Shown in pieces: positions 23,755-34,019 of a stretch of 64,000 bases of DNA. A program made the translations under genes and the position numbers. Source of the stretch: Ophioderma brevispina (lineage: Eukaryota; Echinodermata; Ophiuroidea; Amphilepidida; Ophiodermatidae); NCBI GenBank assembly GCA_023653785.1, contig JAMKCH010012622.1:1-64000 (forward strand), in the 5' to 3' direction. Under the pieces are notes generated by a model. The model searched no databases and had not been told where the DNA came from. It saw nothing but the letters and a program-made list of their open reading frames with translations. Positions within the stretch are counted from its first letter, which is position 1. Every line of letters begins with the position of its first letter.

Positions 23755-24390
23755 TTAAAAAGCGTGTTTCTATTGAACAGACGGTATTTATCCAGTTGAT
23801 GCTGAGAATAGCCAATAGTGCGAAGTTTCTATTGAGTAGCATTTTCCGGAAAATGCGAGCGACCGCCACGGACTGTGATTTTACCAGCTAAAGGTCATCT
23901 GCACAAGTCAACTGCATTGTATTGTGGGTCGCGACCTCGCCGAACTGCCATCCAAAATTTGCTGAATATCTCCCTCTCCCCCATACAGAAATTAACACTA
24001 GTTGCGTTGCCTCTGTTGTCCAAACAAATGCCGAAGCGGGAGGTGCATTTTCAGGCATTGAAAAAACGTGAAAAAACCTCGGAATTCGTAAGACGTGGCC
24101 GAAATGTATCCTGAACAGCAGATCAGCGCGATGACAAAATGTGTTGTTAATGTCAACATCGTTGCGCATGCTGGGAGAGGGGTTAATTGCTGTTATCATG
24201 TGGCGTCAATTTCCGGTCCAATCGGAACGCTGTGTGTTTCTATTGGCATTAACCGGATAATTTCTCTGGCATTATCCTTCCAAAACAAGGATAAATACTA
24301 TTATATACTTCATTAATAAATTTAAGATTGTATATTGGTTGAAACTCTATCACGTGATTAAAAATAGTTCAACTATGCGGCAAGAAATCG

Positions 24391-24487
24391 GCGCCATCCG
24401 TAAATAGTACCCCTAAGCCACGCCCACCCGTAAATAGTTCATTTTTCAGAAGTACTATTTACGGCTCAGAGGTACTATTTACGGCGC
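24391..24487. repeat. Inverted cluster of CCGTAAATAGT words
   Basis: Two forward copies of CCGTAAATAGT face two inverted ACTATTTACGG copies between outer GCGCC and GGCGC ends. The whole can fold into nested hairpins and looks like a small MITE. Confidence 0.75.
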
Positions 24488-24705
24488 TTAATTCGCGTAA
24501 CTTACTTGCGATTCGCGTAGCGCCGTTTGCATTTGCGAGGAGTAGATTGCGTGCTCTTACTACACATTCATTCAAAGCGATGCATTGTTTGACGTGAAAT
24601 GAATGAAAATGCCAAAAATATTTTTTCATTGTTAACTGGAAATGTATTAATGAAGTAATAATAACAAATATATACTGATTCTATTCGAGTCTTGGTTAAA
24701 AATAT

Positions 24706-24791
24706 GGTCCCTCGGTGACTACATTAGTGCTATTTGCGTTGGCGCTGCGGCCCCTCAGAAAAATAGCAATAATGTAGTGACCTCGGGGACC
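24706..24791. repeat. 86-bp hairpin
   Basis: GGTCCCTCGGTGACTACATT and TAGTGCTATTT pair with AAATAGCAATAATGTAG and TGACCTCGGGGACC over a loop of GC-rich bases. It may be a tiny MITE or a hairpin RNA source. No flanking duplication is clear. Confidence 0.7.
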
Positions 24792-25349
24792 TAGTGTAAA
24801 CCAGAGCCTTCTTGTTTAAGTATATATTTGTATAGTGGATACTTTCGTCGGTATAAGGGGGCTGATTAAGGCATTAAAAAAAATTGTTTGTTTAGAGTAA
24901 AAACCGACCAACTGACCCTAAAAATACCTGCCAACTCGAAAGTTTATGCAAATTAGCACAAAATAAAAAAAAATATTCTGAGACCGACCCATTTATTTTC
25001 ATTAACAATTAAAAAAAATATTTTTTTTTACCAACATAAAGACCAAAAACTAACAAAACAAGACAACAAAGCAAATACAAGTAAAATAAAAGATATTTGC
25101 TATGTCATTGAAAAAAGCTTTAAATAGTAGCATCTTGCTCATTTTAGAGTAAAACATTGAAAAGATCTAAAAAAAAATTTAAAAAAAAGACCGATGACCC
25201 TGATAGTTGTCTACGTTACGACAAACAAAACATATTTTTTATGCCAGAAGAAAAGAAAATGCAAGTAGGATGGCTGTTTATATTGAGACAGTTTAATCCC
25301 TTGTCTGTATAAACTGGCGAAAAAAATGGCCCAATAGAAACATGCTATT

Positions 25350-25535
25350 ACAATATCCGTGATTCCCCCCCAAAAGAGTTGGTAAAACATATTGGAATTT
25401 GCCGGAATAGCTTAAAAGTGAAGGAAAGTCTGAAGATTTTCTCATGAGTTATATTTAGCAACTTGAAAAATTTGTCAGAAAGGAAGAAAAACAGCAGTGT
25501 TCAATAATATGAACTGCCATTCACTTTACGTGTCA
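25350..25535. mobile_element. Truncated CACTATCAGTGAT-family MITE
   Basis: Words such as AATAGCTTAAAAGTGAAGGA, AGGAAGAAAAACAGCAGTGT and TTCACTTTACGTGTC match the inverse of 23401-23754. The right end is lost where a SINE begins. Confidence 0.75.
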
Positions 25536-25760
25536 TAGTGAGGAGCATGGCACAGAAGGTGCCGAAGCGTCATCGGTTCAAATCCCAGCAGTAGGACCGT
25601 GTGAAAAATCAATTATCCTCTCTCCCCAATCCCCATGGTTGCATCTAAAAGACGCGGGGCAGATGAGCCATGACAAAAGCCAGTTAGACTATTTGCGGAG
25701 ACCAAACAACCAAAAACTCTATAACAAATTCTGTTGTCCCATGGGGGGCTAAGGGAAAAC
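25535..25760 (+). mobile_element. tRNA-derived SINE
   Basis: A B-box GGTTCAAATCC lies at 25577-25587 with a weak A-box (GAGGAGCATGGCACAG) before it. A body of about 160 bases with GACGCGGGGCAGATGAGCCA follows. The tail is A-rich near 25760-25800. Confidence 0.5.
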
Positions 25761-26924
25761 AAAGTGTAATTTAATAATAAATGATTAAAATTCATATAAT
25801 GTCTGTCCGAGCAAAAATGGCACATTTCTTGCAAATTGAATAAAAAATATCACCTCAATTTCTCTTTCCCAATATCGTGACCAGTTGGATAATAATAACA
25901 GCGGGATTATATTGCGCTTTTTACTGGATTCAAGCGCGTGGACTATTAGCATTACGCTGACATCAGATATGTATATACTTCAGCAAAACCATTAACTAAA
26001 CATATTACAATGGGGCCCGGTCTAGAGGAAGCCATTGTTATAGTCAGGTTGGTTAATCACCTACACGATTCGGTTGTGAGTAACAAAATAACCGTCCTCT
26101 TTCACAATAAATAACCAGTTTACATTATAATATAGGTCGTTGACCCTAAGTTTTAATCTTGAAAACGTGTTAAATGAATCGAAATGTAGTTACGCAATAA
26201 AGTTACGGATTAATTATGACACAAAGTTGTTAGGTTAAGATTACCCAGCAACATTCTGTATGATAGTGGTGTGTCTTTCTCCTTTGCGAACTTTATATAA
26301 ATATAAACTGATGAAAAATATGGTTCAAAGTTAATTGGAACACGCACTATAGAAGTTCAAGATTTACTTATATGTGAATGAGGATAAGTAATGTTTTGTT
26401 TACTCATTAAAAATACGTCGTCTAAATCGGTCACACCGAATCTCTTAAACGCAGGACATTAACAATTGTCCATTCACTCCAGATAAAAGGAATCTGAAGT
26501 GTTTTTTCTATACCACATACTGGGCGTGTAAATGGATAGCTTTAGCTCGTGTAGCTCATTGTTTGGCTGAAGTCTAGTTGTACTATTTGTTCACTGATAC
26601 GGGGGGAAATAAATGAAATGTGCATGTTATTCAATTTCCCAGAAAAATGTGCCATTTTATTTTGGCGGGAACGACGGTTATCTGATTTTACATAATTTAT
26701 TTGGATTTACATACTTGGTTATCCGCCTTAGAGCCCCTTATGGGGACAACAAACACAGCATTGAGAAGGACATGGTGGCCCATAGCTAATTGTTTACAGT
26801 CTATTCTATTCTGTTTCAGAGAATATTAAGGGCCAAGAATTTTTATTTTTTAAAATATGCACGTGGAAATTTCTGGGCAACAAGCTGAAAAATGTCAGGA
26901 TTGGTGCAGAACTGGGTCTAGAAT

Positions 26925-27700
26925 AACATACTAAAAGTCCCCTAAAATCCTCTTTGTGCTTTTTCTCGAAATAAGGGGAAAGTTTTTGTACAGGGTTTAA
27001 AATTACAAAAGTATTAGAATTGTCCTTAAATGTGGTTTCCCGACATTTTTGTCTTTCCACAAGATCAGAAAAGGTATAGTTTGCCCCTATCTACAACCTG
27101 TAGTTTAAGAACTAACAGACCCTAAATCAATTCAAGGCATCCTGGGGGGTAAATATTTCAAATGACCATTTCATTGAACCCAATTCAAATTGCTCGTAAG
27201 AGTCATATAAAACAGAAAATTTTCATTCAAAATCACCTACAATGGGATTCAATTTGACAATAATAGCAAGAACGCAGTGACCCGCCCATAGAACCTGTAG
27301 AACCCCATCACACACACTTGGCCCTGTAATTTTGCAAGTAATAACCATCACCCCTGTTTTAAATCTTCTTTGGTGTTCATGTACACACTAGATGAAAATT
27401 TGACACAAAGGTTCTTTCAGAAGAATCCGAACCATTCTGAAATTACACCCCAGATCCTTGAGCCTTTTTTAACCAGATAGTTAGTAAACTACAAGCCATA
27501 GAGAGGGCAAACTAACCTTTTGTTCATCCGTGTGACAGTGACACAAATGATTGGAACACATTTAAGGACAAAGATTGAATCTTTTGTAGTTTTAAACCAC
27601 CCCTGTACAAAATTGTTGGGTCCCCTAGTTTCTGAGAGATGCAGCAGACGAAAAAAAGGGAGGTTTTGGGTAGGGGAACTTGTAGTATAAGGATTAATGA
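26925..27700. mobile_element. Large foldback element (~775 bp)
   Basis: Words in the left arm (TTTTGTACAGGG, TTGTCCTTAAATGTG, GGTATAGTTTGCCC, CTACAACCTGTAGTTTA) return in inverse in the right arm (27480-27680). A centre of about 120 bases lies near 27240-27360. A partial relative lies at 48060-48240. It occupies TTK intron 5. Confidence 0.75.
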
Positions 27701-29149
27701 ATCATGAATGTACACAGGTTTCTGGACCGGAAGACCAGAGTTCAATGACATGTTCAGCTAAAATGGTTCCCGGGAAAAAAAAGGGAAGAGGAAATGATAT
27801 GCCACCGGGAGATATAATGAAATAATTTCCATTGTTATTTTTTCATACTCTTGGCCCCTAATGGCCTCTTCTGTTAAACCTGGCGGGCTATCTATTGCGC
27901 CCAGAGTGAGTCTCGTAGTCCCCTTGGCATTAGGCAGATGCTACTCCATAGAAAAAGTGTGTGCAATCGCATGAAATTGAGGTGGAAAAAAGATTTACTT
28001 GGTGGTTCCAAATTATTGCTTCCTGTAAAGTAGACTAACTAAGCATTCAGAAACTGCTTTCGGGCTTTTTGTGTTCTTAACTCTGATTTATTTTTTACGA
28101 CAATTGAAGTTAGGGGAACTGAACCAGTGGGAGTACTCCCATTTGCAGTAAAAAAGCTCTTGATCACCTGAGTTATAAGTTCCAATTACAAAATATGTTT
28201 TTTGTGGTTTATAGCAGCTTTGTTACCAGTTAAAGAACAAAGGGAAAAGGAGGGGTCTTCAAGCATATCCAAGATATAATTTAACACCCCAGTTATAATT
28301 CATTAATGGATAACTGTCAGGGTGTCCGTATGAGGGTTTTGAATGTCCCGTCAGTTCCAGACAAAAACATTGAATAGCAAAGTACTGAGAGGACCTTAAC
28401 CACAGAGACCACACTCAATATTGGACTACTTAAAGTAGGCAATTTCGGGTGATCCACCCCCGTCGTCGTTCCCGATCCCACACCAACCAGGGGGATCCCA
28501 CAGACCACATGCCCCTAGCACACAAGTTTCGCTGATCCCAACCTCGTCGTTCCCCCCCCCGCCCCCAGCACACAGTTTCCTGATGGGAGTCAGTATTGCC
28601 AATTTTAAAAATCAATCGGCTAAAGTCTCCTGGTGTGTGAAAGGCCAGCAGGCATTTGTCCCTAGCAGTGTATAAACGTCCCAAACGGCTGCACTGAAGG
28701 ATTCACTACCAAGAACACCGTCATGCCTGCACTATCCTATATGACATATTTGGGATATGCAAAAACAACAAGCCTGATCTTTATTCTAATAAGTCCTGAA
28801 GGACTAACCAATTATTAATGCAGGTCAGAAGCTTTCACGTGGTTAATACGGTGGGTGCAACTAGCACGTACCATACAATTCGCAAGAATATAAGCCCTTT
28901 TCGAGAATCATCATCAGCCATCGCATGCGCAGTCAGGTGGTGGTCAAGTGGAAAGGTACTTCGGTTCAGGATGAGTATCGGAAAGTGCCTTGGCCATGTC
29001 GAGCAGACGATCTTGTCAAGTCAGCTTCTTCTCTGCATAATAATTACAATATTAGGATTACTTTTTTGGTTAGTAAGTAGTAGTAATCCAAAGTTGATAA
29101 ATCCGGGTTTTTGTCCCTGTTAAAACGGTGGACCGGATTGACCTCAGGA

Positions 29150-29880
29150 GACACAGCGGACAATCACTCCCAAACTCGCTCCAGGCCCTCACCTCCCCAA
29201 CACAACCCCATCACCACACCACCACCACCGCAACAACCACACCCACCAACCCCACCCCTCTCTACCGAATAATCATCTCAACCTCCGAGGGTCCAGCAGC
29301 CTTTCCTTCTTCATTTCTCTGATTGCCTTCACCCGCTCATTAACCAACACCTCCACTCACTGGCCCTCCACCACAGGGAAAGCCATCCCATCCTCTGATA
29401 CCACTCACTCTCCCCCATCCAAGGACGCGCCACAGGCTCTACCCCCATCTCTCCCACTGATATTCACCTCCAATCACTTCGCCCTCAATCACCACCCCCG
29501 GCAGCACCCCCCCCCAACATTTCCATCCTTTTCTTGCTTTCATTCAAGCACCACCTCACACACCCTGCCTGGACTTGCCCCAGCCTCCTCTCCCACGATC
29601 TCCCACAACCCACCCTCCCTGCGTCTTGCCTCCCCAACCACCTATACTTCTCTTCAAACCATAGAATTTTTCCAGTCATTTCCCTAGATACAAAATACAT
29701 CCTTCCTTCTATCCCATTGCCTTTCCTTCACCTCTTCATTCCACTACCCCCCTACCCCCACCGCATCTCTCCTGCTCTTCCACCTTTCTTTTTTCCCACA
29801 CCCTTCATCACTCCTGTCAACACTCCTTCTCCAAGGCACCCTCACAAATCCACACAGCAGTCCCACAGCTCCCCAATTCT
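29150..29880. repeat. G-poor, C-rich low-complexity stretch
   Basis: The plus strand is dominated by C, T and A with repeated CCACC, CTCCC and TTCC words and very little G. A 160-codon open frame at 29534-30016 arises from this bias and runs through the exon 6 acceptor, so it is not called a gene. Confidence 0.7.
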
Positions 29881-30009
29881 GACAATTCTTGGTACGGAAA
29901 CACTGCTATACACTAAATTATTTTTGACAACATCACTGTTTTTTAAAAAAATTTTGAAAAACCATCGCATGGATCTTTTTTGGTTTGCACTATTTTACTT
30001 TGTTTTCAG

Positions 30010-30096
30010 AAAATAATGACCTGGAGTCCGTTCTGCGGCGGCAATTGGCACATAAGTACCAACATGCACAGCCACAACATGAGGACTCCACTTATG
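30010..30096 (+). CDS. TTK: TTK exon: C-terminal extension, part 3
   Basis: The acceptor is TTTGTTTTCAG and the donor GTGAGAG at 30097. Frame 3 is open and reads NNDLESVLRRQLAHKYQHAQ, then PQHEDSTY, ending in phase 1. Exon 5 ends in phase 0, so one A seems missing from the AAAA start (or a small exon lies between). The next exon supplies AG to make a glutamate codon, which supports this frame. The composition is charged and helical-looking. Confidence 0.7.
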
Positions 30097-30255
30097 GTGA
30101 GAGCAACTCTCCTTTGTATGTTTGTTTTTGCTACTAACAACATTTAAATGTAGTAATGGCCAAGTTGCTGGGGGCAGCTTGGATCTTTCGGTATGTGTTG
30201 CCATTTTTAGATTGTCCAATGAAATCGGAACGACCTTATGGCAGCATGATTCATG

Positions 30256-30271
30256 CGTGTGTGTGTGTGTC
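30256..30271. repeat. GT microsatellite
   Basis: A short run of GT dinucleotides, eight units, in the last TTK intron. Confidence 0.9.
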
Positions 30272-31059
30272 TAACTTTTGGTATACACTTTTGGATAAAA
30301 TGTTTTTTAAAGCTTTTTAGTGCAGTGATGGATCAAGTTCATACTTGGTATGCTTATACATTAAGACAAGGGATCTTATGTGGGGTACTGATGAGGAGGT
30401 TAAAGGTCATTCAGGCTCACTTAGGCTCATATTGCTCTACACTTTGTCTACATAATCAGACAACCTATTTGGGACTGCTGTCCCTATTTTTACAAGCATG
30501 CATGAGTAGGATTAGCTCGCTCTATTGATTGGCTTTTCAGGGACCCGTAAGCTTAGCCATTTATTTTGATTGTTTCTGGCTAATAAGTGAAACCAATAGG
30601 CACAGGCTATTTCCTAACTAGCAGTTACAATTCCAGTCTCCTGCCATTGCTTCAGGTAAAAGCCAAAAAAAAGGGATGTGAAATTTTCCTCGTTTAAGAG
30701 GATTTCCTCGTTTTTGAAATTTTGTTAGTGCCAAAATTTTAGCTTTTTCTTTGATTTTCAGCCTGGTTTTGGCTTTTTTTACTCATTTTTCGTCTTTTTT
30801 TCCCCTTTTCCTCATTTTCGTCCATGCCCTCTCCCACCCCTGTAAAAGATATGGCGCATTTTGACCAGTTCACGCGACGGTCAATGGAAATCATCACCCC
30901 ATATTTGGTAACTTCAAAAGGGCCAGCAACCAAAGTTTGAAATTGTGCATTTAAGTATACTTAAATTTAATTATTTAAATGGCCATTAGGCCTATAAAGA
31001 AGAACTAGTCAATTAGAAAGAGGGATCAGAGAAGAAGAAGCCTCAAAAGAGCCCCGAAA

Positions 31060-31140
31060 AGAGCACTCGCCGGGAATCGAACCCTGGTCGCTTGTGTACG
31101 CGGCAAGCATGATACACCACAAATCCACACGCCTGAGAAA
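31060..31140 (-). mobile_element. tRNA-like SINE relic
   Basis: The minus strand has a perfect B-box GGTTCGATTCC and GTGGATTTGTGGTGTATCA as a diverged A-box 35 bases earlier. The overall pairing GAGTGCT/CGCCGGG does not make a full tRNA. It lies just ahead of the last TTK exon. Confidence 0.5.
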
Positions 31141-31235
31141 CAACTTTTGAGGTAATGTAGCTAAATTGCTATAGGAGGCGCCTTGTAATTTCTATTGCAT
31201 TGATACAGTTTGTTTGTGTTTTGGTTTCTCCACAG

Positions 31236-31267
31236 AGCAAACATGGACTACCCAGACCATGAAGTGA
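31236..31267 (+). CDS. TTK: TTK last coding exon
   Basis: The acceptor is GTTTCTCCACAG at 31224-31235. Joined to exon 6 it reads EQTWTTQTMK and a TGA stop at 31265-31267. The 3' UTR follows. Confidence 0.7.
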
Positions 31268-31440
31268 TGTAATGCAACTACTGCAAGCAGTTATGCCAGC
31301 ATGATGAGATACATACCAAGGAATTCAATATTCTTTCATTAACCCTTGAGATCTACAAGTGATTATAGTCACACCAATTTTTTTTTTTTTTTTTTTTTTT
31401 TATTTGGCGAGTGTTTAAGCAATAAATTGTGTAAAAATTA
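31268..31440 (+). promoter_or_regulatory. TTK 3' UTR with poly(A) signal
   Basis: A T-run of about 24 lies at 31379-31402 and an AATAAA hexamer at 31421-31426. The transcript end is expected 10-30 bases later. The assignment depends on the exon 7 call. Confidence 0.6.
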
Positions 31441-31556
31441 TTTTTTTTTACCTATATGAGGTAAACGTGTAATATTTCGCCCCCCTATGATTTTTGCCCC
31501 CTCCTATGATTTTACCCTGGCGCTGCCTCAAAATGTGTATTCAGAGGAGTCTAAAA

Positions 31557-32367
31557 TAGTGCTGGGATGTGTACACTTTTGCACGTGTACACGAACGGAA
31601 AGACCAATTTTCACGAAAATGATCTGCCCTCAGTAAAAAATAAAGCTAATCCAGTACTGCTGCTTTAAATCATTTCTGACATTTACGGAAACGGAATCTT
31701 GTGTTTGTCAAGTTCTAGTATGCCTTCGGCATCATTAAATGGTGCTGCAAAACACAATAAGGACTTATAAAATATGGCGGCACCCATAACGTGCATTGTT
31801 TCATTGGGAAATTGGGCTATTTAACTGCTTAAAGGGGCGTGTTCCGATCGTCTTTGGGACCCCCCCCTATTTACCCGGAAGTAGTATTGATTTTGATATC
31901 AGATGAAAGGCCGTATTTTTCTCATTGTCGTCCTGAAATTTGAGCCCTCGAATCCATTTCATTCCCAAGATATAAACAAAAAACCGCCGTTTTAGTGGTT
32001 AACCACTTTATTAGCACAGTATTGGATAGTTTGTTTCCCACGGTACTTGATGGGGTGTATGTGCAAGTGCCAGGCTCTCATATCAAGTAGAGAAACAATA
32101 CACATAAATCGGAACAACCACCTTTAATCTAGATTTAAAACATTAAAGAATGCAAATTTAAAAATATGTTACGTTTTCGGATGATATCATGACTGCATAC
32201 AAGGCTGGGAAAATTATTACGAACTATATATGGTGCAAGAATTGCATGTTTGTGGAGGTGCAAAATTCGCCAGTCATCAGTTTTTCAATGTCATCAACGA
32301 CTACATGTACATGGTTACACGAACGAAAATAGTGTTCATGTACACGGATAGAAAACTCCCAGCTCTA
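31557..32367. mobile_element. Non-autonomous hAT element
   Basis: It begins TAGTGCTGGGA and ends TCCCAGCTCTA. The flanking 8-mers GTCTAAAA and GTCTAAAC are a target duplication with one mismatch. The left subterminal GTGTACAC hairpin is mirrored on the right by GTGTACATGAACAC-like sequence. A TTAA MITE sits inside. It is 811 bp long. Confidence 0.85.
31833..32123. mobile_element. TTAA-flanked MITE inside the hAT element
   Basis: The ends AGGGGCGTGTTCCGAT and ATCGGAACAACCACCT are inverted with two mismatches, and TTAA lies at 31829-31832 and 32124-32127. It is 291 bp long. Confidence 0.8.
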
Positions 32368-32390
32368 GTCTAAACAAACCTAGTTTTTGG

Positions 32391-32578
32391 CCAGTGGTTT
32401 TGAGATGGCTTCCCAAATGACTTTTTGGAAGCATTCTCGATAGCCACTGACTTATAATTATATGTTATAAAAATGTATTCAAATGAGTCCAAACAAGCCT
32501 TAGGTCAGTGGTTTTGAGATGGCTTTCCAAAAATAACCTGCAATTATTTGGGAAGCCTTCCTGGTAGCCACTGACTTA
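32391..32578. repeat. Two tandem hairpins of ~65 bp
   Basis: GTCAGTGGTTTTGAGATGGC with GCCACTGAC at the other end occurs twice, about 120 bases apart. The hAT element at 31557 lies in the spacer of what looks like a third, related unit (GAGTCTAAA context). Confidence 0.7.
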
Positions 32579-32692
32579 TGTGTTATTATTTAAACCTCTA
32601 CAGAATCTACTTGGTTAGAATCATCAACCATCCCAAGAATTGGTGAAAGAACAAGAATAACTGCAAATTATTCATGCAAACCTTAAACTATT

Positions 32693-33260
32693 GGCTGGTA
32701 TCCTGAAAGGGAGTCTAACTTTAGACCCAGATTTAAACCAGGGATAGTCCTACATGAGTGGGCCATTTTGTCCTTCCATCATACTCCATCCTTGAGGAAT
32801 TTTCTCACCTGTTACATTTAAAGGTGGGTGGCCCGATCAACAACCTCTTCCCCCCACTTAACTCCATCAAAATTGAGATTTTGGTGCCAGAAGAAAGCTC
32901 AAATTTTTCTTATTAACCCAGTGGAGTTTTAGGCCCAGTAAATGCTTCCTTTGAACAAAAACATCTCACAAGTGTGCTATACCACATATTTATTAGCACA
33001 CATTGTCTATGGGCCAATTGAGTAAACATTTTTTCTTCTGCTATACAAACGGCCGGGCCGATTAAAATCGGATGTTTTTTGTGATATGCTTCCATGGGAA
33101 GAATAAAGCATCATTTGAACATTTGGATCATGATCGTGTCACCCACCTTTAATTATAACAGTATTTTGAAAGGAAAAAAACTAAAAAAGGTCCACTCATG
33201 TAGGACAAATCCTGGTTTAATTATGGGTCTAAAGTTAGACTCCCTTTCAGTATACCAGCC
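32693..33260. mobile_element. Palindromic MITE (GGCTGGTAT family) split by another MITE
   Basis: Its arms match those of 18996-19270 (GGCTGGTATCCTGAAAGGGAG against CTCCCTTTCAGTATACCAGCC). The centre is opened by the TTAA MITE at 32822-33148, which gives an insertion order. Confidence 0.85.
32822..33148. mobile_element. TTAA-flanked MITE (TTAAAGGTGGGTG family)
   Basis: The ends AGGTGGGTGGCCCGATC and GATCGTGTCACCCACCT are inverted, with TTAA on both sides (32818-32821, 33149-33152). A second, more decayed copy starts at 36002. Confidence 0.9.
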
Positions 33261-34019
33261 TCTGAGTTGAAAGTAAGCTTTTTAAAAATCAGTAGAGGCC
33301 AAATGATACATCTTTGAATGATTCAGTTGATCATCAGAATTGACCAATACTGAGTTTTATATTTTCAGTAAAATCTGGCAATATTATTTTGGATCATGTG
33401 GAAAATTCCCAAATGTCAATGTATGTTGGCTTTTGTGTTTGTTACAAGATGCATACACTGTCATATCTGAGTGGCCCTACTGCGTCCGCTGCGCGCCCAC
33501 AAAGCTCGATCTACACATCGCTCAACGCCCTGTACCGTCATTCTTAGGGATTAAGGGCGCTCTATGCGGCGCTTGGCGCCCTGTGCTCCGCCCCTGCACA
33601 AGATCGGGATCGGCTCAAATTTTTGGAATAAGCTTTTCTCAAGGATATCTAGTGATCAATTAATAAAACAGAAGGTGCTGAAATCACGAAATGCACCTTT
33701 AATAACTTGGCATTTTCCAAGTTATTGTGGAAGTTGCAAGATTGTAAAATACACAGCCAGACTCTTACATTGTAACCCAGAGCTTAGGCTACTCCATGTA
33801 CTCTTAGCTCTACTCCAAGGGTATCTCCTTGATGCGCCATCGATGCAGTACTTACCACTAACTACACAAGCCACTGGGTGCATTAACAGCTATAGTGCAT
33901 AGGCTAGAAAGGCTCCCATGCACCCCACCCCAGATCCTCCACGAGTGGTATCATTTTGTTTGGGTGACCCCACTGATTGATATTTTACATGTTAACATTG
34001 AATCTGTTGGGATGGACTT

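Larger units (their letters stand above)
278..31440 (+). other. TTK: 3' part of the TTK/Mps1 protein kinase gene (7 exons seen)
   Basis: Seven exons in order on one strand encode the end of the dual-specificity kinase TTK/Mps1, which sits at kinetochores and drives the spindle assembly checkpoint. The assignment rests on kinase subdomain IX (SDVWS..GCILY), the DPQHEIAFPDI stretch typical of Mps1, a subdomain XI box (RPSIQE, LNHPDL) and the QLSSPNTLNTLSR tail that matches the LNSPNS region of vertebrate TTK. The N-terminal TPR region and the N-lobe must lie to the left of the window. After subdomain XI the tail runs about 205 residues, against roughly 70 in human TTK. Splice phases agree between exons 2-3, 3-4, 4-5 and 6-7, and also between 5-6 if one A is added. 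Introns 2-6 are filled with transposons. Small indels in several exons leave open whether this is a live gene with sequencing errors or a decayed copy. The intact splice sites and phases favour a live gene. Confidence 0.85.

Noticed and set aside
29534..30016. 160-codon ORF
   Set aside because: It comes from C-rich low complexity and overlaps a well-supported splice acceptor and exon in another frame.
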